A DNA stretch of 64,000 bases, taken from positions 15,570,001 to 15,634,000 of the forward strand of contig CANTUQ010000112.1 of assembly GCA_947683425.1 (NCBI GenBank). Direction: 5' to 3'. The position numbers were made by a program, and so were the translations under genes. This DNA comes from Excoecaria cochinchinensis. Its lineage: Eukaryota > Streptophyta > Magnoliopsida > Malpighiales > Euphorbiaceae. The notes beneath the pieces are model-generated. The model did not search any database and was not told where the DNA came from. It saw only the letters and a program-made list of their open reading frames with translations. Positions within the stretch are counted from its first letter, which is position 1, and each line of letters opens with the position of its first letter. This document shows positions 1-9,490 of this stretch, one piece after another.

Positions 1-2
1 CG

Positions 3-215
3 GAGGCCGAGCTGAATAAGCTTAAAACTGAGCTCCAAGAGGCTAAAAAGGAGAAAACTGACCTGGAGAAGAAATATTCCGATCTGGAGTATAAGTCCTT
101 AGAGTTGGCCGTTGACAAGTGTCTAGCTTACACTCATAAGCTTTCTGACACAGTCAAAGGGCAATACCCAAATATAGATTGGTCGTGGTTGGATAAAGTG
201 TATCTAGATGAATAA
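3..215 (+). CDS. C-terminal fragment of the antisense extra ORF of the Tat element
   Basis: An open frame enters from the left edge and ends at TAA 213-215, giving 71 residues. The first two thirds is highly charged and rich in Lys, Glu and Leu with heptad-like spacing, suggesting a coiled coil. The tail is Trp-rich (DWSWLDKVYLDE at the end). It lies beyond the integrase and runs opposite to gag-pol, which is where extra antisense ORFs of unknown function occur in Tat elements such as Grande and Retand (established knowledge). The start is outside the window. No enzymatic motif is visible. It could also be a captured host coiled-coil fragment. Confidence 0.5.
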   Translation, partial: EAELNKLKTELQEAKKEKTDLEKKYSDLEYKSLELAVDKCLAYTHKLSDTVKGQYPNIDWSWLDKVYLDE

Positions 216-473
216 GCCTCTTGGTATTATTTTGCATATCTGTAAAAATTTCTTGACTTAGTAAAATCAAAATTTATTTGATTACCGAGCGCTTTGAATT
301 GTTATCTTAAATAACTGCACTGTCCGAGCACTTTAATTTCCATGCATGAATGAGATAATAATTTGAGTGTTTATCTGAACGATAACGCATAATGAATGGT
401 GATCAAGCTGAGCGGTATAAAGTACTTAGTTTTGATAGGAGTTTTCCTTTAATAATATAATTGATAACGCTGT

Positions 474-985
474 TGCTTAAATGGTGATATAGCCGAATTG
501 ATTGGTAAGCTATAGAATAAATGCTTGAATGGCTATGTAGCCGAACTGAGTGATAATCAATAGAATAAATACTCTGATGGTGATATTACCGAGCGAGCTG
601 GACAATAAATAATAGAACAAATGCTCTAATGGCGATATAGCCGAGCTGAGCGATAAATAATAGAAACAAGTGCTCTGATGGCGATATAGCTGTGCTGAGC
701 GATGAATAATAGAATAAATGCCCTGATGGCGATATAGCTGAGCTGTGCCATTTTTATACTACTCAGTCGCTCAATGGCAAAACTGCCGAGTTAGAGCGAC
801 GTTTTACTGATAATATACTTAATAGAAAACATCATTTTTTCCGTGAATATACCTCTTTATTGATAATTTAGCTAGTACAATTGCTTGTATGGCAATATAG
901 CTGAGCTAAACGAAATAAAATACTAGCTAAAAATGCTCGAATGGCAATACAGCTGAGTGAGTGATAAGAGTGAAAAATCGAACTA
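474..985 (-). repeat. Tandem repeats in the 3' untranslated region of the Tat element
   Basis: About eight degenerate copies of a 44-52 bp unit are visible, centred on the core ATGGCGATATAGCCGAGCTG followed by GATAAATAATAGAA. Six lie in a near-continuous run at 474-745 and two more at 880-985, with an unrelated 130 bp spacer. Partial cores also occur near 395. Such arrays between pol and the 3' LTR are typical of Tat elements and are a known source of satellite DNA. Positions 216-473 hold no gene I can support. Confidence 0.7.
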
Positions 986-2243
986 TAAATGAATAGTAGA
1001 GCTTATGACAAACTACTGAGCTGTAGATGTAAGACAACTGATAATAGATCTTCAAGTTGGAGATGTTCCATGAATGAGGAAATATCTTTCCAAAGAAATC
1101 CTTTAACCTATAAGCTCCACCTCTGACTTCATGTATTGTGTAAGGACCTTCACAGTTAGGATTTAACTTTCCAACTCCTGCAAATGACTGGGATGCAACC
1201 ACCTACTTAAGAATAAACTGTCTGATTCTGAATGACCTCGATTTTATATTTCGATCGTGGTAGAATAACATTTTTTGCTTGTATGCGGCAGATTGTATTT
1301 GAGCAAACTCTCTCTGTTCCTCCAGTCTGTCTAGTTGACACAATAGGCTTGCATCATTCTTCTCAGCATCAAAACTCGAGGTTCGGATATTTGGCATACC
1401 GATCTCATAGGGAATAACCGCTTTTGTCGCATATGTGAGGGAGAAAGGCGTGACCCCAGTTATCGATCTTGGTGAGGTTCAGTAGGCCCATAGGACGTTG
1501 TTCAGTTCATCTACCTAGAGGTCTTTGGTTGAATCAAGTCTTTTCTTTAGTCCTGTAAGTATGGTTCGATTAGTTACCTCGGTCATGCCATTTGACTGCG
1601 GGTGGTACACAGAGGTAAAGCAAAGCTGGATTTTCAACTCCGACCAGTAGTCCCTGAATGCCGCACAATCAAACTATTTACCATTGTCAGTAATAATAGC
1701 GTGTGGGATCCCGAACCTTGTGATGATGGACTTCTGAACAAACTTGACAATATTTGCCGGTGTGATTGTAGCTAAGGGTTTTGCTTCCACCCACTTGGTA
1801 AAATGATTAACTGCCACAACCGAGAACTTCCACTGTCCGGTAGCTAAGGGAAAAGGTCCTAGAATGTCAATACCTCACTGAACAATTAGCCAAGGACTAT
1901 GGATTGGAACTTGAGAAGTAGGCTTCTGATGCTTCAAATTACCGAACCTTTGGCCTTTATCGCACTTTTGAATGAGCTCCTTAGCATCTTTCTCCATGCT
2001 TGGCCAATAATACCCCTGTAGCAAGGCCTTCCGAGCTATAGCTTGTGCTCCTTCATGTGCCCCACAGATGCCTTCATGGATTTCTCTCAGCACATAGTCA
2101 CCCTCTTCCGTACTCAAGCATCTTGCCCAAGGGGCTGAAAAAGATCGCCTGTACAATTGATCATCTAGAATTACGTAGCGACTCGATCGCTGAACTACTT
2201 TTCGAGCTTGAACCTGATCCTCAGGAAGAACTCCAGTGCTCAA
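927..2243 (-). pseudogene. Integrase of the Tat element, decayed
   Basis: From the high-coordinate end: a zinc-binding HHCC region with two His, then KCDKGQRF where the second Cys of the CxxC pair is replaced by Gly. Next comes the catalytic core around 1500-1860 with FTKWVEAKP, a recognisable IITDNG stretch carrying the second acidic residue, and YHPQSNG-like text. A C-terminal tail ends near SWNISNLKIYYQ around 1030. The first catalytic Asp position reads VNHFTKW, so Asp is replaced by Asn. Several stops and frame changes break the frame. Integrase would insert cDNA with staggered cuts; this copy cannot. Confidence 0.8.
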
Positions 2244-2372
2244 GTATTGATAAATCGATAGTCACCATCCCTCCATCGATTTCTGCAAGTGAACCTTATA
2301 GGTCTCGTAAGTTGGAGCCGATAGGACTGACTAAATGATGTCTGAGGTAGATATTTGGCTCTGGAGGCAAGC

Positions 2373-2663
2373 CTACTTGGCCAAGGTGTCTGCGCCCTCA
2401 TTCTCTGCTCGGGCTATTTGCTCAATGGACCATGCACATCCCAATTTCTCCAGTTGAGAGAGGAGTGCAACTATTAATTCTTTATATCTGAGCATCGTCT
2501 GATCCTTGGCTTCAAACTTCCCGAGCATCTGGCTAACAACCAACTGTGAGTCAGAGAAAATAGCCAATGAGTCTGATTTTACCTCGATGGCGAGCTGTAA
2601 ACCAAAGTTGAGAGCTTCATACTCCGCAACATTGTTGGAAGCTTGAAATGCTATGTGAGCCAT
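2373..2663 (-). pseudogene. Second, archaeal-type RNase H domain of the Tat element
   Basis: About 96 residues. SNNVAEYEALNFGLQLA carries the conserved Glu, IFSDSQLVVSQMLGKFEAKD carries the conserved Asp-Ser, and RAENEGADTLAK carries the last acidic residue. This is the RNase H fold found in plant RVT_3 proteins and in the extra RNase H of Tat elements. It follows the normal RNase H without an LTR between them, the dual-RNase H layout specific to Tat retrotransposons. The first acidic strand (normally near DGAS) lies upstream near 2720 and is partly visible. Frame breaks separate it from both neighbours. Confidence 0.8.
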
Positions 2664-2737
2664 TTCTCAGATTGTTATCTTTCCAGGTTCGATAAGGATC
2701 ACCCCGGCCTCAGCACCCGTGGATGAAGATGCTCCAT

Positions 2738-3192
2738 CTACATATAGCTTCCAAGAACATGGGTTGGCTCTGGTGGAGGGGCATGTAACTCTGCTACAAA
2801 ATCAGCTAGGACCTGAGCCTTCTTTGATGGGCGTGCCTCATACCAAACATTGAACTCACCCAACCGAGCTGCCCATTCAGTAACTCTCCCCAATGCTTCT
2901 AGCTTCTGAAGTACCTTACTAAGATTTGAGTTTATACGAACCACCACAGTGTGCCCTTGGAAATATGGCCGAACCTTGATGGCTAATGTAACCGGCATGA
3001 AGGCAAGCTGGTCCAGTATAACCTCAGCTCGACACCCTTCATGACCTTACTGGTGTAGTAGATGGGGAACTGCTGACTACCTTCCTCTCTGATTAGAATC
3101 GAACCAACAACTGTAGATAAAACCACCAGATATATGTACAGAGTTTCGTCTGACAGAGGCTGACTTAATAATGACGACATGCTGAGAAACAA
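2738..3192 (-). pseudogene. RNase H domain following RT, Tat element, frameshifted
   Basis: Two overlapping frames cover it. The upstream part contains LYIYLVVLSTVVGSILIREE and the recognisable YYTSKVMKGVE. The downstream part has RVTEWAARLGEFNVWYEARP and KKAQVLADFVAEL, the usual end of the Ty3/gypsy RNase H. The normal role is to digest the RNA strand of the RNA-DNA hybrid during reverse transcription. A frameshift near 2990 joins the two halves, so no functional product is expected. Confidence 0.8.
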
Positions 3193-3194
3193 CT

Positions 3195-4200
3195 TTAATT
3201 CTTTAAATGTTTTCTGAAAGTCCCGAGTCCACTAGAAATTTTTACCCTCTTCAGAGCACTGTAAAAGGGGAGACAGCGTTTAGCCGAATAAGAAATAAAT
3301 CTGCCAAGGGCTGTTACCTTTCCATTGAGTTTTTGTACTTCCCTAACTGACTTTGGGGGTTTAATCTCCAGAATGGATTGCATTTTCACCGAGTTGGCCT
3401 CTATTCCCCTCTTTAAGATCATAAATCCTAAGAATTTACCGGACTGTACCCCGAAAGCACACTTCTTTGGGTTGAGCTTGAGACTGAACTTTCTTAAGAT
3501 TGTGAAAGTCTCCACCAGCTCGGTTGGTAAGCTATCCGCTGTCTTGCTTTTGACAATCATGTCATCTACGTAGACTTCCACATTTCTCCCGAACTGATCG
3601 GCGAACATCCTTTTCATTAGTTTCTGATAAGTGGCACCGGTATGTTTGAGCCCAAATGGCATAACTCAGCAACAATATGTAGCTCGATGTGTGCCAAATG
3701 CAGTTTTTTCCTCATCAGCTTCATCCATAGGGATCTAGTGATATCCCATAGAGGCATCCAAAAAGGCATATTCTTTGAATCCCGAAGTGGAGTCAACCAG
3801 AAGATCTATGTTGGGCAATAGGTAGCTATCCTTTGGGCAAACCTTGTTAAGATCCGAGAAGTCAGCACACATCCTCTACTTTTCGTTGGATTTCCTAACC
3901 AGTACCACATTTGATAGCCAGTTTGGATATAACACTTCCCTAATAAACCCATTCTTCAATAGCGTGTCGGTCTCCTCCGCCATTGCTCACTACCGCTCGG
4001 GAGCATGGTTCCTCTTCTTCTATTTAACGAGCTTGCAGTTAGGTTGCACGTTAAGTGAGTGGCACATTACCTCAGAAGATATACCCTTAATATCTGAAGG
4101 TTACCAAGCGAACACATCCATGACTCAGAAAGTACCACTACCAGTACCTCTTTTTCCTTTCCCTTTTTGTTAGCAGTGATTTTGACCACTTTTCCTGGTG
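3195..4200 (-). pseudogene. Reverse transcriptase of the Tat element, stops present
   Basis: Reading down the minus strand from about 4200: NGFIREVLYPNWLSNVVLV, RMCADFSDLNKVCPKDSY, FLDASMGYH (first catalytic Asp), TAFGTHRATYCC, VMPFGLKHTGATYQ, then VEVYVDDMIVKSK with the YVDD catalytic pair, and GKFLGFMILKRGIEANSVK. Length and motif order are normal for a Ty3/gypsy RT. The 3' part is open for 155 codons (3195-3662); the 5' part has at least three in-frame stops. Confidence 0.88.
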
Positions 4201-4327
4201 AGAGCTCCACCTACTGAAGTGAGTTTAAGGGCTTGGCATTCCGAACTGTTGGGATATCCATTGCATCCAATAGCAAAGCCTGATCAGCCTCTTTTAGCAT
4301 CGTGACATATGTTTCCCGTTCTGTTTT

Positions 4328-4972
4328 CTAGTTTCCCTGGAGTACTGCATCACCACCTAAGACAGGGATCTTCATCAGCAGCTTGCGAATGGAAATGTAC
4401 GCATCCACCCCCACCAAAAGAGGTTGCCCGAATATCACATTATATACAAGCGGTATATCCACAACCATAAAACAGCTCTTGTAGTGGCAAACAGTCTCAT
4501 CATCTCTGAGTTGTAGTGCTAGCGTAACCGATCCCTCTACCTTGACCGGTTGTCCTGATACCCCGATAAGTGGGGCTGATGTAGCTTTTAACATATTGCT
4601 AGATATTCCCAATGCCCTGTATGCCTGGGGGGTGATGAGATTGATCGCGCTCCCCATATCTACTAAAATTCTCTGAACCAAGTAGTCCTGTATTAGAGCT
4701 TCTACTACCAGAGAATTCGTATGAGGTGTCCGGACATAGGCTCCATTAGCCTCAGAGAACTTTACTGCATGGCCTCCTGTTCTCGGACCAGCCCCCAAGG
4801 AAAATACTTCCTTTGCTTTTTGCTTTCTGGAGTCCTCGAAGACATTGTAATGTTTACCCCCTGCAATGACATAGATAACCCCAGCTGGAGCTTTCTTACT
4901 TAAACTAGCTCTGTTGTATTGTCTCAGAGGTGATGGGCACCGATCTCTTCCATTCCTATCTTTGCCCTTCAC
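4328..4972 (-). pseudogene. Retropepsin-type protease region of the Tat element
   Basis: An open stretch of 214 residues. The active-site segment reads ILVDMGSAINLI, so the usual Asp-Thr-Gly or Asp-Ser-Gly is Asp-Met-Gly. The downstream YNVIFGQPLL matches the second conserved patch (usually ILGRP). The upstream Lys- and Arg-rich 60 residues are the gag-protease linker. It would process the gag-pol polyprotein. The Met in the active-site triplet is unusual and fits decay. Positions 4201-4327 hold the degraded link to RT. Confidence 0.75.
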
Positions 4973-6375
4973 AAATAGACCGAGCTTACCTTTTCGAATT
5001 AAAAACTCAATTTCCCGCTTCAGCTATCGACAATCGTTTATCTGATGGCCTTTGTCTCTGTGAAAAGAGTAATAAAGGCTTTGGTCCCTGTTAAGATCCT
5101 CCCTCATGAGACACAGCCAATTAACCCGCTCATTTTTCTTCATCCATGCCAAAATTTGGGACCTCGAGGCCATCGAGGGTGTTAGTCATTTGTTCGATTT
5201 TTCACTAGAGCTTGGCTTTATGACTACATAAGCTCAGTTTGAGCTGCTTGATCCCCTATTTCTAGAATTATCTTGCCCTCCATTATTCTTGTCTCAGCCC
5301 GGTCGATAGCTTTTGTCTACTTCTTTAAGCTACAAGCTGTATCGAAGTCAATGAGCTTCATCCATTCCGATATACTTATGAGCCTGGGACATGAGATCGG
5401 TAGAGTCGTTCAGTGGCTTTTTGCTCAGGGAGTCGCTGAAGTCCTAACACCTCATGTTGTGAATAAGGGCATTGATTTTTACTTCCAAATTCAGGTTCTA
5501 AATATCCATGGCCACCACATTGAATCGCTCTACGTAGGCTCTAAGTGGCTCTCCCTTCTCCTGATGAACCAGAGTAAGATCGGCCGAAAGCTTTGCTAGG
5601 CGGATAGCTGCGACGAACTTAGCAATGAACATGTCGCTGAATTGCTCGAAGCTATAAATAGAGCACTCAGGTAGATTTCGAAACCAGATATGTGCAGACT
5701 CTATGAGGGTTTGGGGGAAAATTTTGCACAGGATAGCATCCTCAGTTGTATGTACTAGTATGGCATGATGAAATTCATTCAAATGAGCTCGGGAGTTAGT
5801 GCTGCCATTGTACTTAGGTAAGTGCGATAACCATATCTGATGGAAAGGTACAACCAAAATATCCCTGGAAAATGGGGATCGAAAGTTTCCCTGATACTGC
5901 AAGGTATTGCGGTTCTGGTACTTTTACATCCTCTCTTTAAATAACTTTTCAAATTGCTCGGTTGTCAGGGTTATGGTTATTCAAGGGGCAAGTGTATTTA
6001 GCAGGGGTGGAGGCATTTGTGTAGGGATTTGAGCAGTTACGGGTATCTGGACTGTGGGTGGTGCCAGTGGGATGGTTGTAGGTGTTGCAGGTGGTGCCTA
6101 AGCTGCCATAGTTGATAAGGCAGTTAGGAGTGTTTGAGCGATTTGAGGAGTTAGGCCTGGGATTATTGGGATAGTGATGGATTGAGGTGTTATTGGTGTA
6201 TGGGTTTGTGTTTGCGGGAATAATTGTCGTGCTGGCAGTGGTGAGATATGTTCTTGTTGAGTTGGCTATAAGTGATGGAATGTCTGGCCAAAAAGATTGA
6301 TCGAAGGTTGGGAGCAGCTTCTGCTTGGTTTGCTGGCGGGGTAGCGGAGACAGGCAAGTCGGGAAAAAGATCCAT
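4973..6375 (-). pseudogene. Gag of the Tat element, fragmented
   Basis: N-terminal fragment starting MDLFPDLPVSATPP at 6375, a Pro/Thr/Asn-rich region to about 5950, then the capsid-like gag core at 5498-5902 with LCKIFPQTLIESAHIWFRNL and FSDMFIAKFVAAIR. The C-terminal knuckle near 5000-5060 reads FHRDKGHQINDC, matching the His and final Cys of the CHHC knuckle, with the leading Cys lost. Gag forms the particle that packages element RNA. At least three frames are needed to read it. Confidence 0.7.
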
Positions 6376-6402
6376 TCTTGACTGAAAAAATCTTTTGAGT
6401 GT

Positions 6403-6420
6403 CCCATGCTCACCGCACCA
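6403..6420 (-). promoter_or_regulatory. Primer binding site of the Tat element
   Basis: On the minus strand the bases read TGGTGCGGTGAGCATGGG just inside the LTR edge. It sits where many plant gypsy elements carry TGGCGCCGTCTGTGGG and is a diverged form of that site. It would pair with the 3' end of a host tRNA to start minus-strand DNA. The tRNA cannot be assigned with confidence. Confidence 0.55.
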
Positions 6421-6425
6421 AATAA

Positions 6426-6884
6426 TGAAAAATAGATTCTTCGGGATGGCTCCGTGAACAGGTCACCTGAAAGTATAAGAAAAACTGACGTGTTTCCAAT
6501 AAGGGAGACTCCAACGATCAAGTCAGCAAATTGATTAAAGTGTATTTTTCTGTTGAGAGATTTTAGAGAACCGAAAACATACCTGCTTCTTTCCTTTACA
6601 TAGAGCTCTTTCTATAGACAGAATAGAAAATAGGATCCTAAATAGGAGGAAATTACTCTAACTCGTTGATTGGTGCTTGATTCCATATTTACAAGGATTT
6701 ATTGAGTGATTCTAGATAACTTCCATTATTATGAGATTAGGATCTGCTGAATATCAGGAGGATTTTCGCGAATGATGACATTTCATATGCTGATTTCAAG
6801 CTGGTTTGGTAACCGAACTACTGACATGGTGGGTGTCCGGAGGAGCCCGGTTACTGAACTCTTAGATAGAGAGTCCGGTTATCA
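6426..6884 (-). repeat. 5' LTR of the Tat element
   Basis: Minus strand: begins TGATAACCGGACTC at 6884 and ends TTTTTCA at 6426, a few bases before the primer site. The length of about 459 bp is ordinary. The second LTR is outside the window, so the ends are inferred from TG/CA, from the primer site and from the abrupt change to microsatellite at 6885. A leader-like CTGACTTGATCGTTGGAGT sits near its end, as in other Tat elements. Confidence 0.65.
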
Positions 6885-6938
6885 TATATATATATATATA
6901 TATATTGATGAATTTATCGAGTTAGCTACATTCGTTAA

Positions 6939-6974
<36 letters not shown>

Positions 6975-6992
6975 CATATATGTATATATATG

Positions 6993-7023
<31 letters not shown>

Positions 7024-7038
7024 GTATGTATATATATA
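6885..7038. repeat. Compound AT/TG microsatellite
   Basis: Runs of (AT)n, one (TG)n run near 6938-6958 and mixed TATG/TATA repeats, with a 40 bp non-repetitive island at 6907-6937. It separates the Tat LTR from the CACTA terminus. The right end of the CACTA interval (53208) and the pararetrovirus edge (57877) also lie in (AT)n. Small ORFs here are artefacts of the repeat. Confidence 0.9.
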
Positions 7039-7560
7039 CACTACAAGAATAATAGAAAATAGCGACTGAATTATAGCAACAAAAATCTCTTTTCGTCGCT
7101 ATATAGTGATGAAAATCTATTTCCATTGCTATTTAGAGACGAAAAAAAAATCGTCTCTAATTTGGTAGCAAATATTTTGTTTTAGCGACGAAAAAAAATA
7201 CCGTCGCTATAAATGGCAAGAGTGATTTTCCTCACTTTTGAGCAACAGCATTTAGAGACGGTAGTTACATACCATCGCTATATAGTGACGATTTTTGAAT
7301 TCCCTCTCTAAATACAGTGACGCTAAAAAAAATGTCGCTAAAGAGTGACAGTAAGTGTAGACCGTCGCTAAATAGCAATGGTTACGTTTTACCGTCGCTA
7401 ATTAGCGCCAGAATATGCTTTTTGTCGCTAAATGTGAGACGGCAGAGGTTTCTCCGGTATTAGCGACGAAAATATCGTGTCCGGCGCTAAATATTAGCGA
7501 CGAAAAACATATGCCGTACCTAATTAGCGATGGCTTTTAATTTTCATTGCTAAAAATATC
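7039..7560 (+). mobile_element. CACTA left terminus and subterminal repeats
   Basis: The CACTACAAG terminus is followed by about 500 bp packed with alternating AGCGACGAAAA and CGTCGCTA-type motifs spaced 20-40 bp apart, which is the binding-site architecture of CACTA ends. No ORF is convincing. After it, 7561-7646 is an A-rich then pyrimidine-rich stretch (CCTCTCTCCC-like) in which Ogre-like element D is inserted. Confidence 0.8.
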
Positions 7561-7646
7561 ACATATAAAAACAAAAAACCCTGCCTTTTTTTTTCCTCTC
7601 TCCCTTTCTTTTTTTTCTCTTTCTCTCTCCCTCTTCCTCCCCTCCT

Positions 7647-8028
7647 TATAGACATCGGGTCCTGAAATAACCCAGAATAAGGTTACCCAGTGATGAAAAT
7701 TATGCTTGTTCACAGGTAAAAAAGTTAGAAGGGATGATTTTCTTATCGAAATCCTTCTTTTTAAATAAAAAATTATAATTATTTGGTTTTTGGGGTTTTC
7801 GGTGGCCTGCCACCGTGCGGCCTGCGCGGTACCTGCTGGCAGTGCACGCAAGGTACCGCGCACAAGGGCTCGCCTCGTGCAGTGCATGGCCTGTGAGGTC
7901 GCACCTTGTGCATGCGAGGCGCGGCCTCCTGCGTGAGGCCACACCTCGCATACACGAGGCACGGCCTCCTGCGCTAGGTCGCACCTCGCGTAGCGCGGTG
8001 CACGGCCTCCAGCGCGGGGCACGGCCGC
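7647..8028 (+). repeat. Element D 5' LTR, first part
   Basis: Begins TATAGACATCGGGTCC and matches the first 380 bases of the D 3' LTR at 35558. From 7800 it enters a CpG-rich tract of short palindromic units (CGAGGC/GCCTCG) that continues after element B at 28244. The break is flanked by GCCGC on both sides (8024-8028, 28244-28248), the target duplication of B. ORFs rich in Ala, Arg and Cys across the tract are artefacts. Confidence 0.85.
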
Positions 8029-8394
8029 TATAGACACGGGGTCCCGAGTCGGTCCAAAATCAGAATTACCTGATGATGAAAGCATCGCCTATTTATAGGC
8101 AAAAATATCGAAAATGATGTTTTTCTTGTCGAGACGCTCATTATTTTTTAAATAAAAATAGACAAATAAATGTATGTAATAAAATTAAAAAAATATATTA
8201 TAAAAAAATTAAATTAATTAGAATTAAAAAAATAAAACAGGAAGTCTTATTTTTATATATATCAAAATTTTGATTAAAAATATATATATTTAAAAAGGAA
8301 ATTAAATTAATTAATTAAAAATAAAAAGATTTAATATTAAAAAAGAAAGAAAAAAGAATTTGATTTAAAAAAAAAAACAAAAGTAATCTTTACT

Positions 8395-8500
8395 TTTGTG
8401 TTGCGGCCTCAAGTGAGGCCGCATCTCATAAAATGAGTTGCGCGCAACTCATTTTATGAGCTGCAGCCTCAAGTGAGGCTGCAATTGATAGTTTTTTCAC
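8395..8500. repeat. Palindromic G+C-rich cassette in B 5' LTR
   Basis: Nested short palindromes: GCGGCCTCAAGTGAGGCCGC, then CTCATAAAATGAG twice around GTTGCGCGCAAC, then GCAGCCTCAAGTGAGGCTGC. The 3' LTR has a rearranged version at 22660-22745. It would fold into hairpins as RNA or single-stranded DNA. Confidence 0.8.
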
Positions 8501-8944
8501 CCGATTTTTGCAGCACTGGGACTGTAAAAATCATGTCTTTTCACATTTTTTGCTAGATTTTAAAAAAATAAAATTAGAAAAGTGAATTTGGCTTTTTCTA
8601 TTTCGAGAAGATGAAAAAGGAAAGGGAGCCAACAGTATACAATAACACTAAAAATGCTAGAAATAATTTATAAACATGTTAATCATAACAATAATAACAA
8701 TATTAACAACAATAAATGGTAAACAAAATTAAATGAGGACAGATCCAAGAATATTTACTCTCAGATTTTATGAATCGGAAAAATAGTGTCTTGATTCCGT
8801 TGTCTTTGTCGAATTTTGTGGTAATAAATACAAAGAAAACTTGTGAAAACTTGTGAAAATTTGGCTTTTCCATCACTATCCACGCCTACATTTTCATCAC
8901 CACTATTATTATTATTATTATCATGAGTGTTGAGTTCATTTTCC

Positions 8945-8956
8945 CTCCACCACCAC

Positions 8957-9016
<60 letters not shown>

Positions 9017-9235
9017 GCTACTGCTGCTGCTATTATTATTATTATTATTATTATTATTTTGTGTTTATTTTGTGTTATCATTACTTATTATTACGATTTT
9101 TGTTATTACTATTATTATTATTATCATCATTATTATTTTTATTATTATTTTTGTTAGTGTTATTACTATGTTATTATCATGATTATATTATTATTATCAC
9201 TGTTAATGCTCTTATCAGTGTGTCGTTACCTTTAC

Positions 9236-9290
<55 letters not shown>

Positions 9291-9490
9291 TCATGTTTAT
9301 TTATATTATCATTATTATTGTTATTATTTTTGTTGTGTAATGTTATCATTATTATTATTATGTTACTATTATTACCATGTTGTTGTTGTTGTTATTATTA
9401 TTATTATTATCATTGTCATTTATGTTATTATTATTATTATTACCAGCATTATTATTCTGTTATCATCATTTTATTACTATTGTTATTGTC
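8945..9490 (+). repeat. TTA-family trinucleotide microsatellite in B 5' LTR
   Basis: Long runs of TTA interrupted by TTG, TGC and TCA variants. All three frames appear open because TTA, TAT and ATT encode Leu, Tyr and Ile, producing false poly-Leu and poly-Tyr ORFs. The counterpart in the 3' LTR (23420-24110) differs strongly in length and composition. Confidence 0.95.

Larger units (their letters stand above)
1..6884 (-). mobile_element. Ty3/gypsy Tat-lineage LTR retrotransposon, 3' end outside window
   Basis: Read on the minus strand, the order is 5' LTR, primer site, gag, protease, RT, RNase H, a second RNase H-like domain, integrase, then a 3' untranslated region with tandem repeats and an antisense ORF fragment. 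The second RNase H domain and an antisense extra ORF after pol are known marks of the Tat lineage. The coding region is broken by many stops and frameshifts, so it is a dead copy. The 3' LTR would lie to the left of position 1. The 5' LTR edge abuts an AT microsatellite; the five bases outside it are TATAT, the likely target site, but the partner copy is not in the window. Confidence 0.85.

Noticed and set aside
6772..7126. ORFs with alternating Ile/Tyr and Val/Cys residues
   Set aside because: Produced by AT and TG dinucleotide repeats.
7537..8085. Overlapping Arg/Ala/Cys-rich ORFs on both strands (also 28100-28582 and 35541-36427)
   Set aside because: They lie in the CpG-rich palindromic cassette of the element D LTR, which has few stop codons by composition. 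Frames are not conserved between the LTR copies.
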